A DNA stretch of 64,000 bases from Candidatus Pacearchaeota archaeon (GTDB taxonomy: Archaea; Nanobdellota; Nanobdellia; Pacearchaeales; GW2011-AR1): NCBI GenBank assembly GCA_018303845.1, contig JAGVXH010000004.1, forward strand, positions 1 to 64,000, given 5' to 3'. Below the pieces are notes generated by a model. The model was not told where the DNA came from and did no database searches. It saw nothing but the letters and a program-made list of their open reading frames with translations. Made by a program: the position numbers and the translations under genes. Shown in pieces: positions 1 to 9,663 of this stretch (position 1 is its first letter; each line of letters begins with the position of its first letter).

Positions 1-121
1 CGCCCGAGACAGGACTAAAAGTTCTTTAGAACTTTTCAGGAAATCGCAAGATTTCCGTTCCGAGTGACTTTGTCACGAAGGTTGAACCGTAGGTTCAAGT
101 CTCCACGCCCGAGACAGGACT
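1..121 (-). repeat. ~105-bp hairpin-rich unit flanked by a 16-bp direct repeat of the tRNA-Arg 3' end
   Basis: cgcccgagacaggact occurs at 1-16 and 106-121; four hairpins lie between (TTGAACC/GGTTCAA, TGAC/GTCA, GGAAATC/GATTTCC, AAAAGTTC/GAACTTTT). Confidence 0.75.
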
Positions 122-264
122 TGAACCTGCGACCCCGGCATTTCTCCTTCTCGCGAAACTTCCACGTTTCGCCAATCCTAGTTCTTTGGGTTTCAAGGAG
201 CCTTTCTTTTTAAGAAAGGGAGCTTTAGGAGTGCCGTGCTCTATCCAAACTGAGCTACCCGGGC
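107..264 (-). tRNA. tRNA-Arg (CCU) with intron (~142-225)
   Basis: Reverse complement GCCCGGGTAGCTCAG...GAGCACGGCA-CTCCTAA (anticodon CCT), then ATGCCGGGGTCGCAGGTTCAAGTCCTGTCTCGGGC; acceptor, D, anticodon and T arms pair once ~84 nt after position 37 is removed. Confidence 0.85.
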
Positions 265-338
265 ATATATAAAACCAGAAATGATAGTATAAAAGATTAA
301 GTATCTAGCTCTAATTTTTTCATAGATTTTTAGAAAAC

Positions 339-492
339 GAAGGTCGTTCGAATCCGGACGAAACCGAAGAATGAGGAGAGAGGATTAAAAGTCCTTCATG
401 GACTTTTAGGAAAGCAAAGCTTTCCGTGTCCGAGCTTCTTTGAAGCGAAGGTCGTTCGAATCCGACAAAAAACCCATGAGGAGAGGAGGATT
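339..492 (-). repeat. Second ~105-bp hairpin unit at the tRNA-Leu 3' end, plus a truncated further copy
   Basis: atgaggagag(g)aggatt at 371-386 and 476-492; gaaggtcgttcgaatccg(g)ac at 339-359 and 447-466; stems homologous to the tRNA-Arg unit. Confidence 0.75.
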
Positions 493-559
493 CGAACCCC
501 CGTAGGCTGAAGCCAACAGATTTTGAGTCTGCCCCGTTTGACCACTCCGGCATCTCCTC
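478..559 (-). tRNA. tRNA-Leu (CAA)
   Basis: Reverse complement GAGGAGATGCCGGAGTGGTCAAACGGGGCAGACTCAAAATCTG...GGGGGTTCGAATCCTCCTCTCCTC; long variable arm; anticodon CAA. Confidence 0.9.
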
Positions 560-596
560 GCGATAGCAAGACAAAAATTAAATCCTTATCAAGCAT

Positions 597-666
597 GCGC
601 GGACAGGGACTCGAACCCTGGTCAACTGGTTGGAAGCCAGTTATTCTGCCACTAAACTATCCACGC
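597..666 (-). tRNA. tRNA-Gly (UCC)
   Basis: Reverse complement GCGTGGATAGTTTAGTGGCAGAATAACTGGCTTCCAACCAGTTGACCAGGGTTCGAGTCCCTGTCCGCGC; full cloverleaf. Confidence 0.92.
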
Positions 667-752
667 ATAAAACAAATATCTAATCAAGGGTTTTAAAGTT
701 TATCATTACCGCGTCCCACAAACTTTAAAACTCCTTCCGGTTTAACTATCAC

Positions 753-1904
753 ATGAAAAAATTCGAAGGATGGTATAATACAAATTACAAAAAATTACTA
801 ATAGTCCCAATTCTTCTAATAATCCTTTTTTCATCCTATATGATATATTTCTACAATCAAAATAATGATTTTACAAAAAGAGACGTTTCTCTTTCTGGAG
901 GAACTTCTATAACTTTACAAACAGAAATAAGCGCAGACGAATTCACCGAAGCCCTCTCCGATGTTTTCCCAGATATAGAGATAAGAACCTTAACAGATAA
1001 CACTGGGAAACAAACCCACCTAATCATTCTTGTCCCAGAAGAAAAAGACAAAATAATTGAAGCTATAGAGTCAAAACTTGATTTAGAAATAACTGAAGAA
1101 AATTCCAGTATTGAGTTTACACAAGGTAGTCTTGGAGACGAATTTTATAGACAGCTAATCGCATCTATGCTTTTTGCTTTTTTATTAATGGGACTAGTCG
1201 TTTTCATAACATTTGGAGAATCAAAAATTATCAAAGCATACGCAACAATATTAACATTAATAGCGATGAAAATTACATTTCCAACAATATTTGCGATATC
1301 TTTTTTGGTAATCTTTGGCATGATAGTCACCCCGATTTACGGACTTTATTTTTCTAGTTCCAAAAAATCTAAATGGATATTGCTTGGTTTGTTCGTATCG
1401 TTTGTCGTCTTCTACATCTTTCCTTATTACCCCATTGTATTCATTATCGCAATTATTTGCCTATGGTTATACGCTAGATATAGCGCCCCAAGTATTGCAG
1501 TTTTAGTTGCGGCATTTGCAGATATTCTTTTTACATTAGCAACTATAAATCTAATTGGAATGAAACTCTCTTCTGGAGGAATAATTGCACTTCTAATGCT
1601 TATAGGTTACTCTGTAGGAACTGACATTTTATTGACTTCCAGAGTATTAAGAAGGAGAAACGAAAGTGTAAATTCTGCATGTTTAGGAGCATTTAAGACC
1701 GGAAGCGCAATGACGCTGACTGCCATTGCGTCCATATTTGTTGGTCTAATGTTTATCTACAGATTTGAAACCGTTTTAAACCAAATATTTATCATAATCC
1801 TAATAGGGTTAGCATATGACTTGCTTAACACATGGCTTACAAACGTCCTGATAATAAAATGGTATGCCGAATCAAAAAATAAATATGACAAGGTAAAAAA
1901 ATAA
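753..1904 (+). CDS. secF: Protein translocase subunit SecF
   Basis: SecF-type membrane topology, SLSGGTSITLQTEI motif, adjacent to secD. Confidence 0.9.
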   Translation: MKKFEGWYNTNYKKLLIVPILLIILFSSYMIYFYNQNNDFTKRDVSLSGGTSITLQTEISADEFTEALSDVFPDIEIRTLTDNTGKQTHLIILVPEEKDKIIEAIESKLDLEITEENSSIEFTQGSLGDEFYRQLIASMLFAFLLMGLVVFITFGESKIIKAYATILTLIAMKITFPTIFAISFLVIFGMIVTPIYGLYFSSSKKSKWILLGLFVSFVVFYIFPYYPIVFIIAIICLWLYARYSAPSIAVLVAAFADILFTLATINLIGMKLSSGGIIALLMLIGYSVGTDILLTSRVLRRRNESVNSACLGAFKTGSAMTLTAIASIFVGLMFIYRFETVLNQIFIIILIGLAYDLLNTWLTNVLIIKWYAESKNKYDKVKK

Positions 1905-1905
1905 A

Positions 1906-3438
1906 ATGAAAGTAACTTGGAGAATTTGGCTTATGATGTTTTTCTTAGGCATGTCTCTTCTAGCCATCTTTGGAAGTGCCCATAGTCCTTATATATCTCT
2001 TTTACAGACCGGAATTTTAATCGACAACGTGAAAGAAAATTCCAGTTTGTTTGATTCTGGCGTTAGAGCCAATCAAATTATTTCTTTCATAAATGATGAA
2101 AAGATAGAGAACTTGAAAGATTATAATAGTGTTATGGAACAATACCACTCCCTTGGGGACGGAGAAACAAAAAAAATTATAATAACAACAAAAGACAAGA
2201 GCGAGTTTGTATTGCTGGCGAGAAATACTATTTCAGAGGAAATCTCTTTGAGTGAGATACCCAAAACAAGAATTCAAACAGGATTAGATATTAGGGGAGG
2301 AGCAAGGGCGCTAGTTGCGGCAGACCGTAAATTAACTGATGCAGAATTAGATGACCTAATATCGATTTCTCAAGAAAGATTAAATGTTTACGGGCTTTCT
2401 GATTTAACAATTAGGAAGCAATCGGACTCTTCTGGAAACAAATATATGGTTGTAGAAATCGCAGGAACTAGTCCAGAAAACTTAGAGGCTCTTATTGGAC
2501 AACAAGGACATTTTGAAGCAAAAATAGGAAACGAAACAGTTTTTGTAGGTGGGAATAAAGATGTAACTCACGTGGGAAGAACGGGCCAAGATGCAATGGT
2601 CACAGAATGTTTTGCAGTTCAAGGAGGAGAATCATGCGAATTCCAATTTACAATTTTCCTTTCCGAAGAAGCAGCACAGCGACACGCGGATATTACAGAC
2701 ACCCTTTCAATCAACGGTTCTTATCTAAGCAAAAAACTAGATTTCTTTATTGATGGCAAATTAACAGAGTCCCTAAATATTGGAAGTTCGCTAAAAGGTT
2801 CCACAACAACACAAATATCAATTTCAGGCTCAGGTCAGGGTGCAACTAGAGAAGAAGCAATAGAATCAGCAAAACAAGAAATGAAACAATTACAGACAAT
2901 TTTAATTACAGGAAGCCTGCCATTCAAACTCGAGATTGTAAAAATAGATAAGATATCTCCGTTCCTAGGAGAACAATTCACAAAGACAATATTTATTGCA
3001 AGTTTTGCTTCATTCCTCGCCGTGTGTTTAATAATAATTTTAAGATACAGGAGAATAAAACTATCTTTTATAATGCTCTTCGTGGCCTTGTCTGAAATAA
3101 TAATGATTTTAGGATTTTCGTCGCTAATGAAAGCAAATCTAGATTTATCTTCTATTGCAGGAATAATTGCAGCCATTGGAACTGGGATAAACGACCAGCA
3201 GGTTATTGTAGATGAAACAATTAGAGGAAAACTTGAATCCATGGGAGTAAGGATAAAAGAGGCCCTATTTATTGTTTTTACGTCTTTCGCGACAATAATT
3301 GCATCTTTATTCCCACTATTCTATGTGGGGGCTGGACTACTTAGAGGATTTGCAGTAACTTCCATAGTGGGAGTAACTATTGGAGTTTTAATTACAAGAC
3401 CTGCATTTGCCGACATGATAAAACAAATGGAAAAGTAA
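1906..3438 (+). CDS. secD: Protein translocase subunit SecD
   Basis: TGLDIRGGARALV motif and C-terminal SecD/SecF membrane domain (GIIAAIGTGINDQQVI). Confidence 0.92.
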   Translation: MKVTWRIWLMMFFLGMSLLAIFGSAHSPYISLLQTGILIDNVKENSSLFDSGVRANQIISFINDEKIENLKDYNSVMEQYHSLGDGETKKIIITTKDKSEFVLLARNTISEEISLSEIPKTRIQTGLDIRGGARALVAADRKLTDAELDDLISISQERLNVYGLSDLTIRKQSDSSGNKYMVVEIAGTSPENLEALIGQQGHFEAKIGNETVFVGGNKDVTHVGRTGQDAMVTECFAVQGGESCEFQFTIFLSEEAAQRHADITDTLSINGSYLSKKLDFFIDGKLTESLNIGSSLKGSTTTQISISGSGQGATREEAIESAKQEMKQLQTILITGSLPFKLEIVKIDKISPFLGEQFTKTIFIASFASFLAVCLIIILRYRRIKLSFIMLFVALSEIIMILGFSSLMKANLDLSSIAGIIAAIGTGINDQQVIVDETIRGKLESMGVRIKEALFIVFTSFATIIASLFPLFYVGAGLLRGFAVTSIVGVTIGVLITRPAFADMIKQMEK

Positions 3439-3449
3439 AATTATTTTTA

Positions 3450-4490
3450 TTAAGAAATCAATGGCCTATAAAAGCTACAATTATCACAAACCTTAGGTCG
3501 CTTGCCATTTTGGAAATCATCTATTATTTCCCTCCATCTTTTACCTTTACAAATTTTCCCAAGAGAATCTTTCGTAATATTACCAATTACTAAATCATCC
3601 TTAAAGGTCTCAAGCACCCGACATCCACAAAGCCTTACATCTCCGTCGGGAAGTACAGATAGCATTAATAATCCCTGACAAGGATAAATTTTAACTTTAG
3701 GCACCCTCTTAAGTTCCTGAATTCCCAAAAGATTTCCCTTTTTAATTTGCCCTCCCCAATTATCATAAGTTTGCAAGAACAAAATGGTACAAATACCTTT
3801 TTTATAAAATTTCCAAAATGCAGTTTTTTTCATATCTTTCATAATCTCACGAACCGGCCTCATCGGACGAAATTCCAGCACAACATTCATCTTAATTTTT
3901 CTCCTATCAATTTCCCCTAAAAATTCCAAAATACCATCAAGCTGATCTTTAGCAGCACTATCACTAATTCCAAAAACCTTCGCACTATATTCAGGAAAAA
4001 CATCGCCAAAATCAAAATGAAGATTATCAATTCCAGACTCAGCTAGTTTAGATATATTATCATTTTTTTTCAATAAAATGGCATTAGTAAAAAGACTGCA
4101 GGAAAGCCCTTTTCTTTTGAGATATTTAACTTTATCAAAAAATCCAGGATCCATAAGGACCTCCCCAAGAGTAGGGGTTAATCCAATAGACTTCCCTCCT
4201 ATTTTTATATAATCATCGACGGCTTTCTTAAAAATATTAAGTGGCATAAACTCTCTCCTTCCTTTAAAAAATTTGTAAGCGCAAAAACTGCAACTTGCAT
4301 TACATGCGGTGGAGGGAATTATGCCAAGTCCGACAGGTTTAATCTCAATTTTACCACGTTTTCTAAGAATGTAATAATTAAACAAACTCTCGATGTCTTC
4401 TCCAATCGTGTTGTATTTAGATAAAGTTTTAGGGACGACTGGCGCAACTTGTTGCATTGTGCCTGAACATAGGATTTGCTGAATTCTCAT
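3450..4490 (-). CDS. Radical SAM/SPASM-like protein
   Basis: CNASCSFC (CxxxCxxC) and C-terminal Cys-rich CGC...CDNC. Confidence 0.85.
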   Translation of the reverse strand: MRIQQILCSGTMQQVAPVVPKTLSKYNTIGEDIESLFNYYILRKRGKIEIKPVGLGIIPSTACNASCSFCAYKFFKGRREFMPLNIFKKAVDDYIKIGGKSIGLTPTLGEVLMDPGFFDKVKYLKRKGLSCSLFTNAILLKKNDNISKLAESGIDNLHFDFGDVFPEYSAKVFGISDSAAKDQLDGILEFLGEIDRRKIKMNVVLEFRPMRPVREIMKDMKKTAFWKFYKKGICTILFLQTYDNWGGQIKKGNLLGIQELKRVPKVKIYPCQGLLMLSVLPDGDVRLCGCRVLETFKDDLVIGNITKDSLGKICKGKRWREIIDDFQNGKRPKVCDNCSFYRPLIS

Positions 4491-4535
4491 AAATTAAGAT
4501 AACTGAATTACTTTTTAAAAGTTGATAATTAAAAT

Positions 4536-4982
4536 TTATTCGTGCTCAGATTGAATTCTTCCGTCCCCTCTTCCATATTCATCTCCAACCCTAATAACAT
4601 CATCAACCTCAGGAGTTGAGGCTTCCATAAAAACAACATCTGTTAAGCAATTCATTCTATGTTTTCTCCCATTGGGAATTGTCCATATAGCGCCAGCTCC
4701 AACCACCTTTTTTTCAATAGAACCTGTATCATTTTCAAAGTAAGCTTCAATGGTCCCTTTTAATATAAAATTCGTTTCAACCTTTTGTGTGTGATATTGG
4801 AAGCTTGTCTTTGTGCCTTTCTCCATATAAAGTTTTTTCATAACATATAATTTTTCCTCATCTCCAACATTCTCACTTTCTCTATAATTAATCCAGACTT
4901 CTTTGCCCCATGGTTTTTTAACAACTTTAGCACTATCTTCAGAATATGCCCATCGTCCATTTGAATCAGATTCATTTACCAT
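4536..4982 (-). CDS. Cupin-fold sugar isomerase/epimerase-like protein
   Basis: KPWGKEVWI...KGTKTSFQYHTQKVETNFILKGTIEAYF...WTIPNGRKHRM cupin motifs. Confidence 0.75.
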   Translation of the reverse strand: MVNESDSNGRWAYSEDSAKVVKKPWGKEVWINYRESENVGDEEKLYVMKKLYMEKGTKTSFQYHTQKVETNFILKGTIEAYFENDTGSIEKKVVGAGAIWTIPNGRKHRMNCLTDVVFMEASTPEVDDVIRVGDEYGRGDGRIQSEHE

Positions 4983-4983
4983 A

Positions 4984-5718
4984 TTAATTACTTATAACAA
5001 GCCCTCCATCTACTATGATTGTTTGCCCTGTAATATAGCTCGATTTATCCGAAGACAAGAATACAATAGTTTCGGCAATTTCCCTAGGTTCAGCCATCCT
5101 TTTCAATGGAATTTCATCAACTTGCCTTTTTATTCTAGAAGACCACGTTTGATTGGTCATTTCAGTTTTGGTAAATCCAGGCGCAACACAGTTCACAAAA
5201 ATGTTGGGAGCATATTGATTGGCCATACTTGCCGTCAAATTTATAACAGCAGCTTTAGATGCAGCATAGGCAGAACTTCCAGCGTTGGAGGGAAAACCTT
5301 TTATGGAGGAAACATTTACTATTTTTCCATACTTTCTTTCTATCATCCCAGGAATTACGGCCTTAGAGAAATTGACAACCCCCAAGACATTAGCGTCAAA
5401 AACTTCTCTCCAGTCCCGTGAATCCAAATCCCAAAAGTTTTTAGATCTGGCAATCCCAGCATTATTTATTAAAATATCTATATTAGAATTTAGAGATTCA
5501 ATTTTTTTAACTACAGAATTTAACTCCCCAGCATCACAATAAATATAATTAGAATCAATTTCTTTAGCAAGCCCCTTTAGTTCACAAGATTCCGTTCTTC
5601 CATGCAAGATTACATTAGCACCATATTCTTTGAAAAGTCTAGCCGTAGCAGCACCAATTCCACGAGAAGAGCCAGTAATAAGTGCAGTCTTTCCTTCTAG
5701 GCAACGTTCTTTATTCAT
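4984..5718 (-). CDS. Short-chain dehydrogenase/reductase
   Basis: TGSSRGIGAA, NNAG, S...YAASKAA, C-terminal ITGQTIIVDGG. Confidence 0.93.
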   Translation of the reverse strand: MNKERCLEGKTALITGSSRGIGAATARLFKEYGANVILHGRTESCELKGLAKEIDSNYIYCDAGELNSVVKKIESLNSNIDILINNAGIARSKNFWDLDSRDWREVFDANVLGVVNFSKAVIPGMIERKYGKIVNVSSIKGFPSNAGSSAYAASKAAVINLTASMANQYAPNIFVNCVAPGFTKTEMTNQTWSSRIKRQVDEIPLKRMAEPREIAETIVFLSSDKSSYITGQTIIVDGGLVISN

Positions 5719-6703
5719 AGTTTTTTATAGTCTCCTTTATGGCTTTTATTATAGACATATGAATGTCTTCGCATGCACCAAGTCTTTTCAGTATATTCTT
5801 ATAGGATTCAGATGAAAAATGATAATGCCCAGCAATTACCCCGCATAAAAATTTATTATTTTCAGTATTATCTTGCAACCATTTTCTCCATTTCTCTCCA
5901 TTCTGAATTTCTTCTAAAAAATCTTCGAAATCAATCCCATATTCCAAGCATTTAGTTATCGTAATCATAGTTTGCACAACTCCCAATTGAGGCGCAATGT
6001 TTAACGCATCCACCAACCCAACCCTTTTTGCAATTTCCTTCTTGGACAAATAGTCAGCATTATGTTCTTTTAACTTAAGATTGTATTTTTTCAAAATACG
6101 AACAACTTTTTCAACAAATTCTTCATTAAAAAATCCAACCTGATTTATCTCCTTAATCAAACTACCAGTTTGAACAACGTAAAATTCAGGAGAACAAAAA
6201 CTAGAAAAAAATCTAGCCTCACTATCAATTCTTCTCAAGTCTTCTTCTTTAAGATTGGTTCCAGAATTAACATCAGTTCCAATCTCTAATTTAATTTTAG
6301 AATTTAATTTTAAACAATATTCTATCGCCTTTTTAGATTCCAATAATTTTTCTTCTTGCGTTCCAGCAAAATTACAAAAATCAATATGTATCAAATCAAA
6401 TCCACAAGAGATATCTTCTTTAATAGTAGCGTAAGTATCATCTAATTCAAATATCCCATTAAAGCCGGGTCCACAATGATCTCTGCAAATCAAGACGTTA
6501 GCAAGAGGATATTTCAACTTCATACTTTCGATAAAATTCATAAATTCTCGGGTAGTCCATCCTTCAACATATCCGCCATTATAATCTATTTGATTTTTAG
6601 AAGCAATAATCATAAGTTGTCTTTTACTCTCTTCAGATGCATAAAAGATTGCTTCAATTATTTCTATGCTCATCGGGCCTACTCCCAAATTAGAATTAAT
6701 CAT
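5711..6703 (-). CDS. Class II tagatose-bisphosphate aldolase non-catalytic-subunit-like (GatZ/KbaZ-like) protein
   Basis: Overall GatZ-like TIM-barrel pattern: IIASKNQID.GGYV, CRDHCGPGF, HIDFCNFAG, LEIGTDVN, KEHNADYLS, APQLGVVQT. Confidence 0.65.
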   Translation of the reverse strand: MINSNLGVGPMSIEIIEAIFYASEESKRQLMIIASKNQIDYNGGYVEGWTTREFMNFIESMKLKYPLANVLICRDHCGPGFNGIFELDDTYATIKEDISCGFDLIHIDFCNFAGTQEEKLLESKKAIEYCLKLNSKIKLEIGTDVNSGTNLKEEDLRRIDSEARFFSSFCSPEFYVVQTGSLIKEINQVGFFNEEFVEKVVRILKKYNLKLKEHNADYLSKKEIAKRVGLVDALNIAPQLGVVQTMITITKCLEYGIDFEDFLEEIQNGEKWRKWLQDNTENNKFLCGVIAGHYHFSSESYKNILKRLGACEDIHMSIIKAIKETIKNYE

Positions 6704-8295
6704 TTTATCCTCCCCATTTCTTTTAGCGCATAATAAAGTTTCATCTTTCCAAAAAAATAAAGCATTAGATCAAATGGTTCATGATGCAAAGGAGACATAT
6801 TCAAAAAAATCAAAGCCCTAATTAGTTTTATCTTGGAAAGATTATATCCTTTCTCTTTAACGAATAATTCAAATTCTTCTCTAGCTTCAATTAAATCATT
6901 CCCAACAATAAAGTTATAATAAACATTTGATCCACTCATATCAAAAGTGAAGTTCCCTTCTTTGATTAGCTTATATGATATAGTAAGTCCGCCATAAAGC
7001 TTGGACAAATCATAATATCTGTCTCCATATTCAATAAGCCCCCCAAGCTCATGTCTCCAATCAATCAATTTAAATTTTCGCAAATTACTAAGAGGATCTA
7101 TTGAAACAATTACATTATCAAATTGCAAGTCTCCATGGAAACCAGAAGATACCCCATTCGTGAGATCATCCCAATCTATACATTTTAACATCTCACTTAG
7201 CGTAGGAATATTCGCTCCATTTATCTTATTCTCGCCATCTACTATTCCAGTTTTTTTATAGAATAAATCTAGTCTATCCATGGTTTTATCTCTGTAAAGT
7301 TTTTCACAAGCAATCTTAAATTCTATCTTTTTCTGACCATCCAATTTAACATCCTTCCAAAGATTACTTTGCGCCCAATACAAAAAGTCCTTAGTGGTCT
7401 GTTTGTCAAGAGAATCATAAACAACTTTCCCTTCAATTTTTTTATATGAATAAAAGTTTCCCATGACAGAGATTATTTCTGGACATAAATTTCCCAATAT
7501 TTTTGCACGCAGATATCTTTTCTTAACAATATCTTCATTCGCAAAATATTTTATCACCTTATCTTCAACGAAATACAAAAACTCATTGCCTTTACTAAAA
7601 TCAAAACTTTTCCCTCCAGAAAAACTCTTATTAGTCTCAATATATGATTCCATTGTTCCAGCATCAAACCATGTAAAACTTTTAGGGACAAGCCTCTGCT
7701 CAATCAGACTATTAAATCCATTTGAAACCTGGATTTCTCCACCAATTAATTCACTGTTTTTTTCAAGAGCATTGAAGAAAATATCGTAGTCTTTAATTCC
7801 AGCAAGACCAATAAACGCAAATTTATTATCACATTTAATTTTGTCATTCAATTCATAAATTAAATTATTTTTTATTTTAACAGTACAATATTTTTCAGTT
7901 TCCTTGACGGGCGCGGTTCCAAACCAATTTTCATATGGTTCAGGAATATCTTCTATTACCAAAGTATCAACTGCAAATAAAACAAATGGACACTGTAGTT
8001 TTTCCTTGCATTTCAAAAGAGAATACCCAGGCCCAGTCCCAGGCCCAATATAATTATCTACTTCAACAAAAGTAAATTTTCTATCTCCATGAGCAAGCGC
8101 TAGATAATCTCTAACCGTATTCCCTTTGTGCCCAAGTGCGATAACAATTTCAATATTTTTATCAAACTTTTCAATTATTCTAGAAATCGTCGCTTTGAAA
8201 TTAATCGGCAAAAGAGCCTTATTTATGTTGTCAGTAACAGGCCCCATTCTATTTCCAACTCCTGCGGCAAGAATGCAAGCCTTATAATTATTCAT
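6700..8295 (-). CDS. Nucleotidyltransferase fused to aminoglycoside phosphotransferase/choline-kinase-like domain
   Basis: N-terminal ILAAGVGNRMGPVTDNINKALLPI; C-terminal GFHGDLQFDNVIV...KLIDWRHE kinase motifs. Confidence 0.85.
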   Translation of the reverse strand: MNNYKACILAAGVGNRMGPVTDNINKALLPINFKATISRIIEKFDKNIEIVIALGHKGNTVRDYLALAHGDRKFTFVEVDNYIGPGTGPGYSLLKCKEKLQCPFVLFAVDTLVIEDIPEPYENWFGTAPVKETEKYCTVKIKNNLIYELNDKIKCDNKFAFIGLAGIKDYDIFFNALEKNSELIGGEIQVSNGFNSLIEQRLVPKSFTWFDAGTMESYIETNKSFSGGKSFDFSKGNEFLYFVEDKVIKYFANEDIVKKRYLRAKILGNLCPEIISVMGNFYSYKKIEGKVVYDSLDKQTTKDFLYWAQSNLWKDVKLDGQKKIEFKIACEKLYRDKTMDRLDLFYKKTGIVDGENKINGANIPTLSEMLKCIDWDDLTNGVSSGFHGDLQFDNVIVSIDPLSNLRKFKLIDWRHELGGLIEYGDRYYDLSKLYGGLTISYKLIKEGNFTFDMSGSNVYYNFIVGNDLIEAREEFELFVKEKGYNLSKIKLIRALIFLNMSPLHHEPFDLMLYFFGKMKLYYALKEMGRIK

Positions 8296-8938
8296 GATTG
8301 CTGTTCCAACATTTATTTATATACCTAGAATATTCAACTAAATCTATAGGTAAATCATCTTGTTTGTCTGCCCATCCTCTACTCGGCCAGTCAGCTATTC
8401 TTAACATTTCTGCAACAGCCTCTTTTTGATCATTGGGGTTCTCAGGATTAAAGGCATAGGGTGTCCCAATTTTCTGGTAATCAGAATCAAAATTTTTCTC
8501 TTCCCTGGCAATATATGTCAAAACGGATTTAACTCTTCTTAGCGAAGTGGGATGGCATACAATAATTAAATTTTTATGAGGCAACTCATTTTTTATAATA
8601 GTATCAATTCCAAAGCGACAACACTCTCCTCCATTACTAGCAGTAGGTTCGATATAAATATTTTTTTTATTAATACCATGAACCATATTCAATAAACCTG
8701 CTTGCCATTTCGCCTCAGGCAAACTCAAATCAATAAGATATCCAGAGTCTTTCCCAATTCCTCCAGTAAACATTGCATAGTCAGCCAATCCCTTGTTCAT
8801 AAGGTCGGAAACAGTTCTAGCAACAAGTGGATCATCCCTGCAAAAAACAAAGGCCCCATTTGCTTTTAGTAACAAGCCAGAGTCATCAGAGGACAGATAA
8901 TCAAACATATCACGAATCTTTTTCGTTTCAACTCTCAT
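8288..8938 (-). CDS. DUF218/YdcF-like protein
   Basis: FVFCRDDPLVARTV...MFTGGIGKD...IIVCHPTSLRRV pattern. Confidence 0.6.
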   Translation of the reverse strand: MRVETKKIRDMFDYLSSDDSGLLLKANGAFVFCRDDPLVARTVSDLMNKGLADYAMFTGGIGKDSGYLIDLSLPEAKWQAGLLNMVHGINKKNIYIEPTASNGGECCRFGIDTIIKNELPHKNLIIVCHPTSLRRVKSVLTYIAREEKNFDSDYQKIGTPYAFNPENPNDQKEAVAEMLRIADWPSRGWADKQDDLPIDLVEYSRYINKCWNSNHE

Positions 8939-8942
8939 TTAA

Positions 8943-9662
8943 TTAATGCGAATGCAGTCCCCCAATAATTTTCATATTACTAAAATCATTCATATCGATA
9001 ATCAAGTGCGGGCTTCTTTCCTTGTTATTATATGCAATCATTGCAGGGTACTCAATTTGAGAAACCATCTTCTCGGTTATAGCAGGATCTCTTGGCTTAC
9101 CATCTTTCTTGGCTCTTTCAATTTTTCTATGAACAGAGATTTCAGGAGAGACATCTAGGAAAATAGAATAATCAAATGGTAAATGCCTCAAGTACATAGA
9201 GGGAACCAGTATAACAGAATTTTTTTCAACTTCATAAGAATCAGAATGTTCAGTTCCATCTTTCTTGTTGTCTAAGATGTTTTCTAATAGCAACCTATTG
9301 GATACAGAAGAAGAGAAATTAAGAGATGATATTTGAGATATCAACTGAGATTCTATTTCTCCAAATTTCCAAATCTTTTTATAAAAATCAAGATCAACAG
9401 GATTTCCAGTCTTCACATTAGTTATCAGTTCATTATAAATTTTCATTGCCGGAGTATATCCAACATGAAAAGCATCTCCTTCTATAGTAATACAAGGAAG
9501 TTTAGACTCATTTAATTTATCACACAAAGCTCCAGAAAAAGTGGATTTTCCAGAATTAGAAAGACCTTCAATAGAAACAGACATAGGCCTGTCCTTGACA
9601 AATTCATTTTTGTAATCGTAAATTTTAGTCGCCGTTCTTGTAAAAATATCTACAAAACCCAT
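8943..9662 (-). CDS. P-loop kinase (uridine-kinase-like)
   Basis: Walker A IEGLSNSGKST, EGDAFHVGY, VHRKIERAKKDGK. Confidence 0.7.
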   Translation of the reverse strand: MGFVDIFTRTATKIYDYKNEFVKDRPMSVSIEGLSNSGKSTFSGALCDKLNESKLPCITIEGDAFHVGYTPAMKIYNELITNVKTGNPVDLDFYKKIWKFGEIESQLISQISSLNFSSSVSNRLLLENILDNKKDGTEHSDSYEVEKNSVILVPSMYLRHLPFDYSIFLDVSPEISVHRKIERAKKDGKPRDPAITEKMVSQIEYPAMIAYNNKERSPHLIIDMNDFSNMKIIGGLHSH

Positions 9663-9663
9663 C

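Noticed and set aside
320-596. ORFs of 66 and 84 aa on the minus strand
   Set aside because: They overlap tRNA-Leu and its hairpin repeat units; apparent coding is by chance.
8943-9662. Cj1415-like cytidine diphosphoramidate kinase for the phosphoramidate pathway
   Set aside because: The motifs look like a uridine-kinase/P-loop NMP-type kinase rather than an APS-kinase-like protein, and it lies in a different operon; not claimed.
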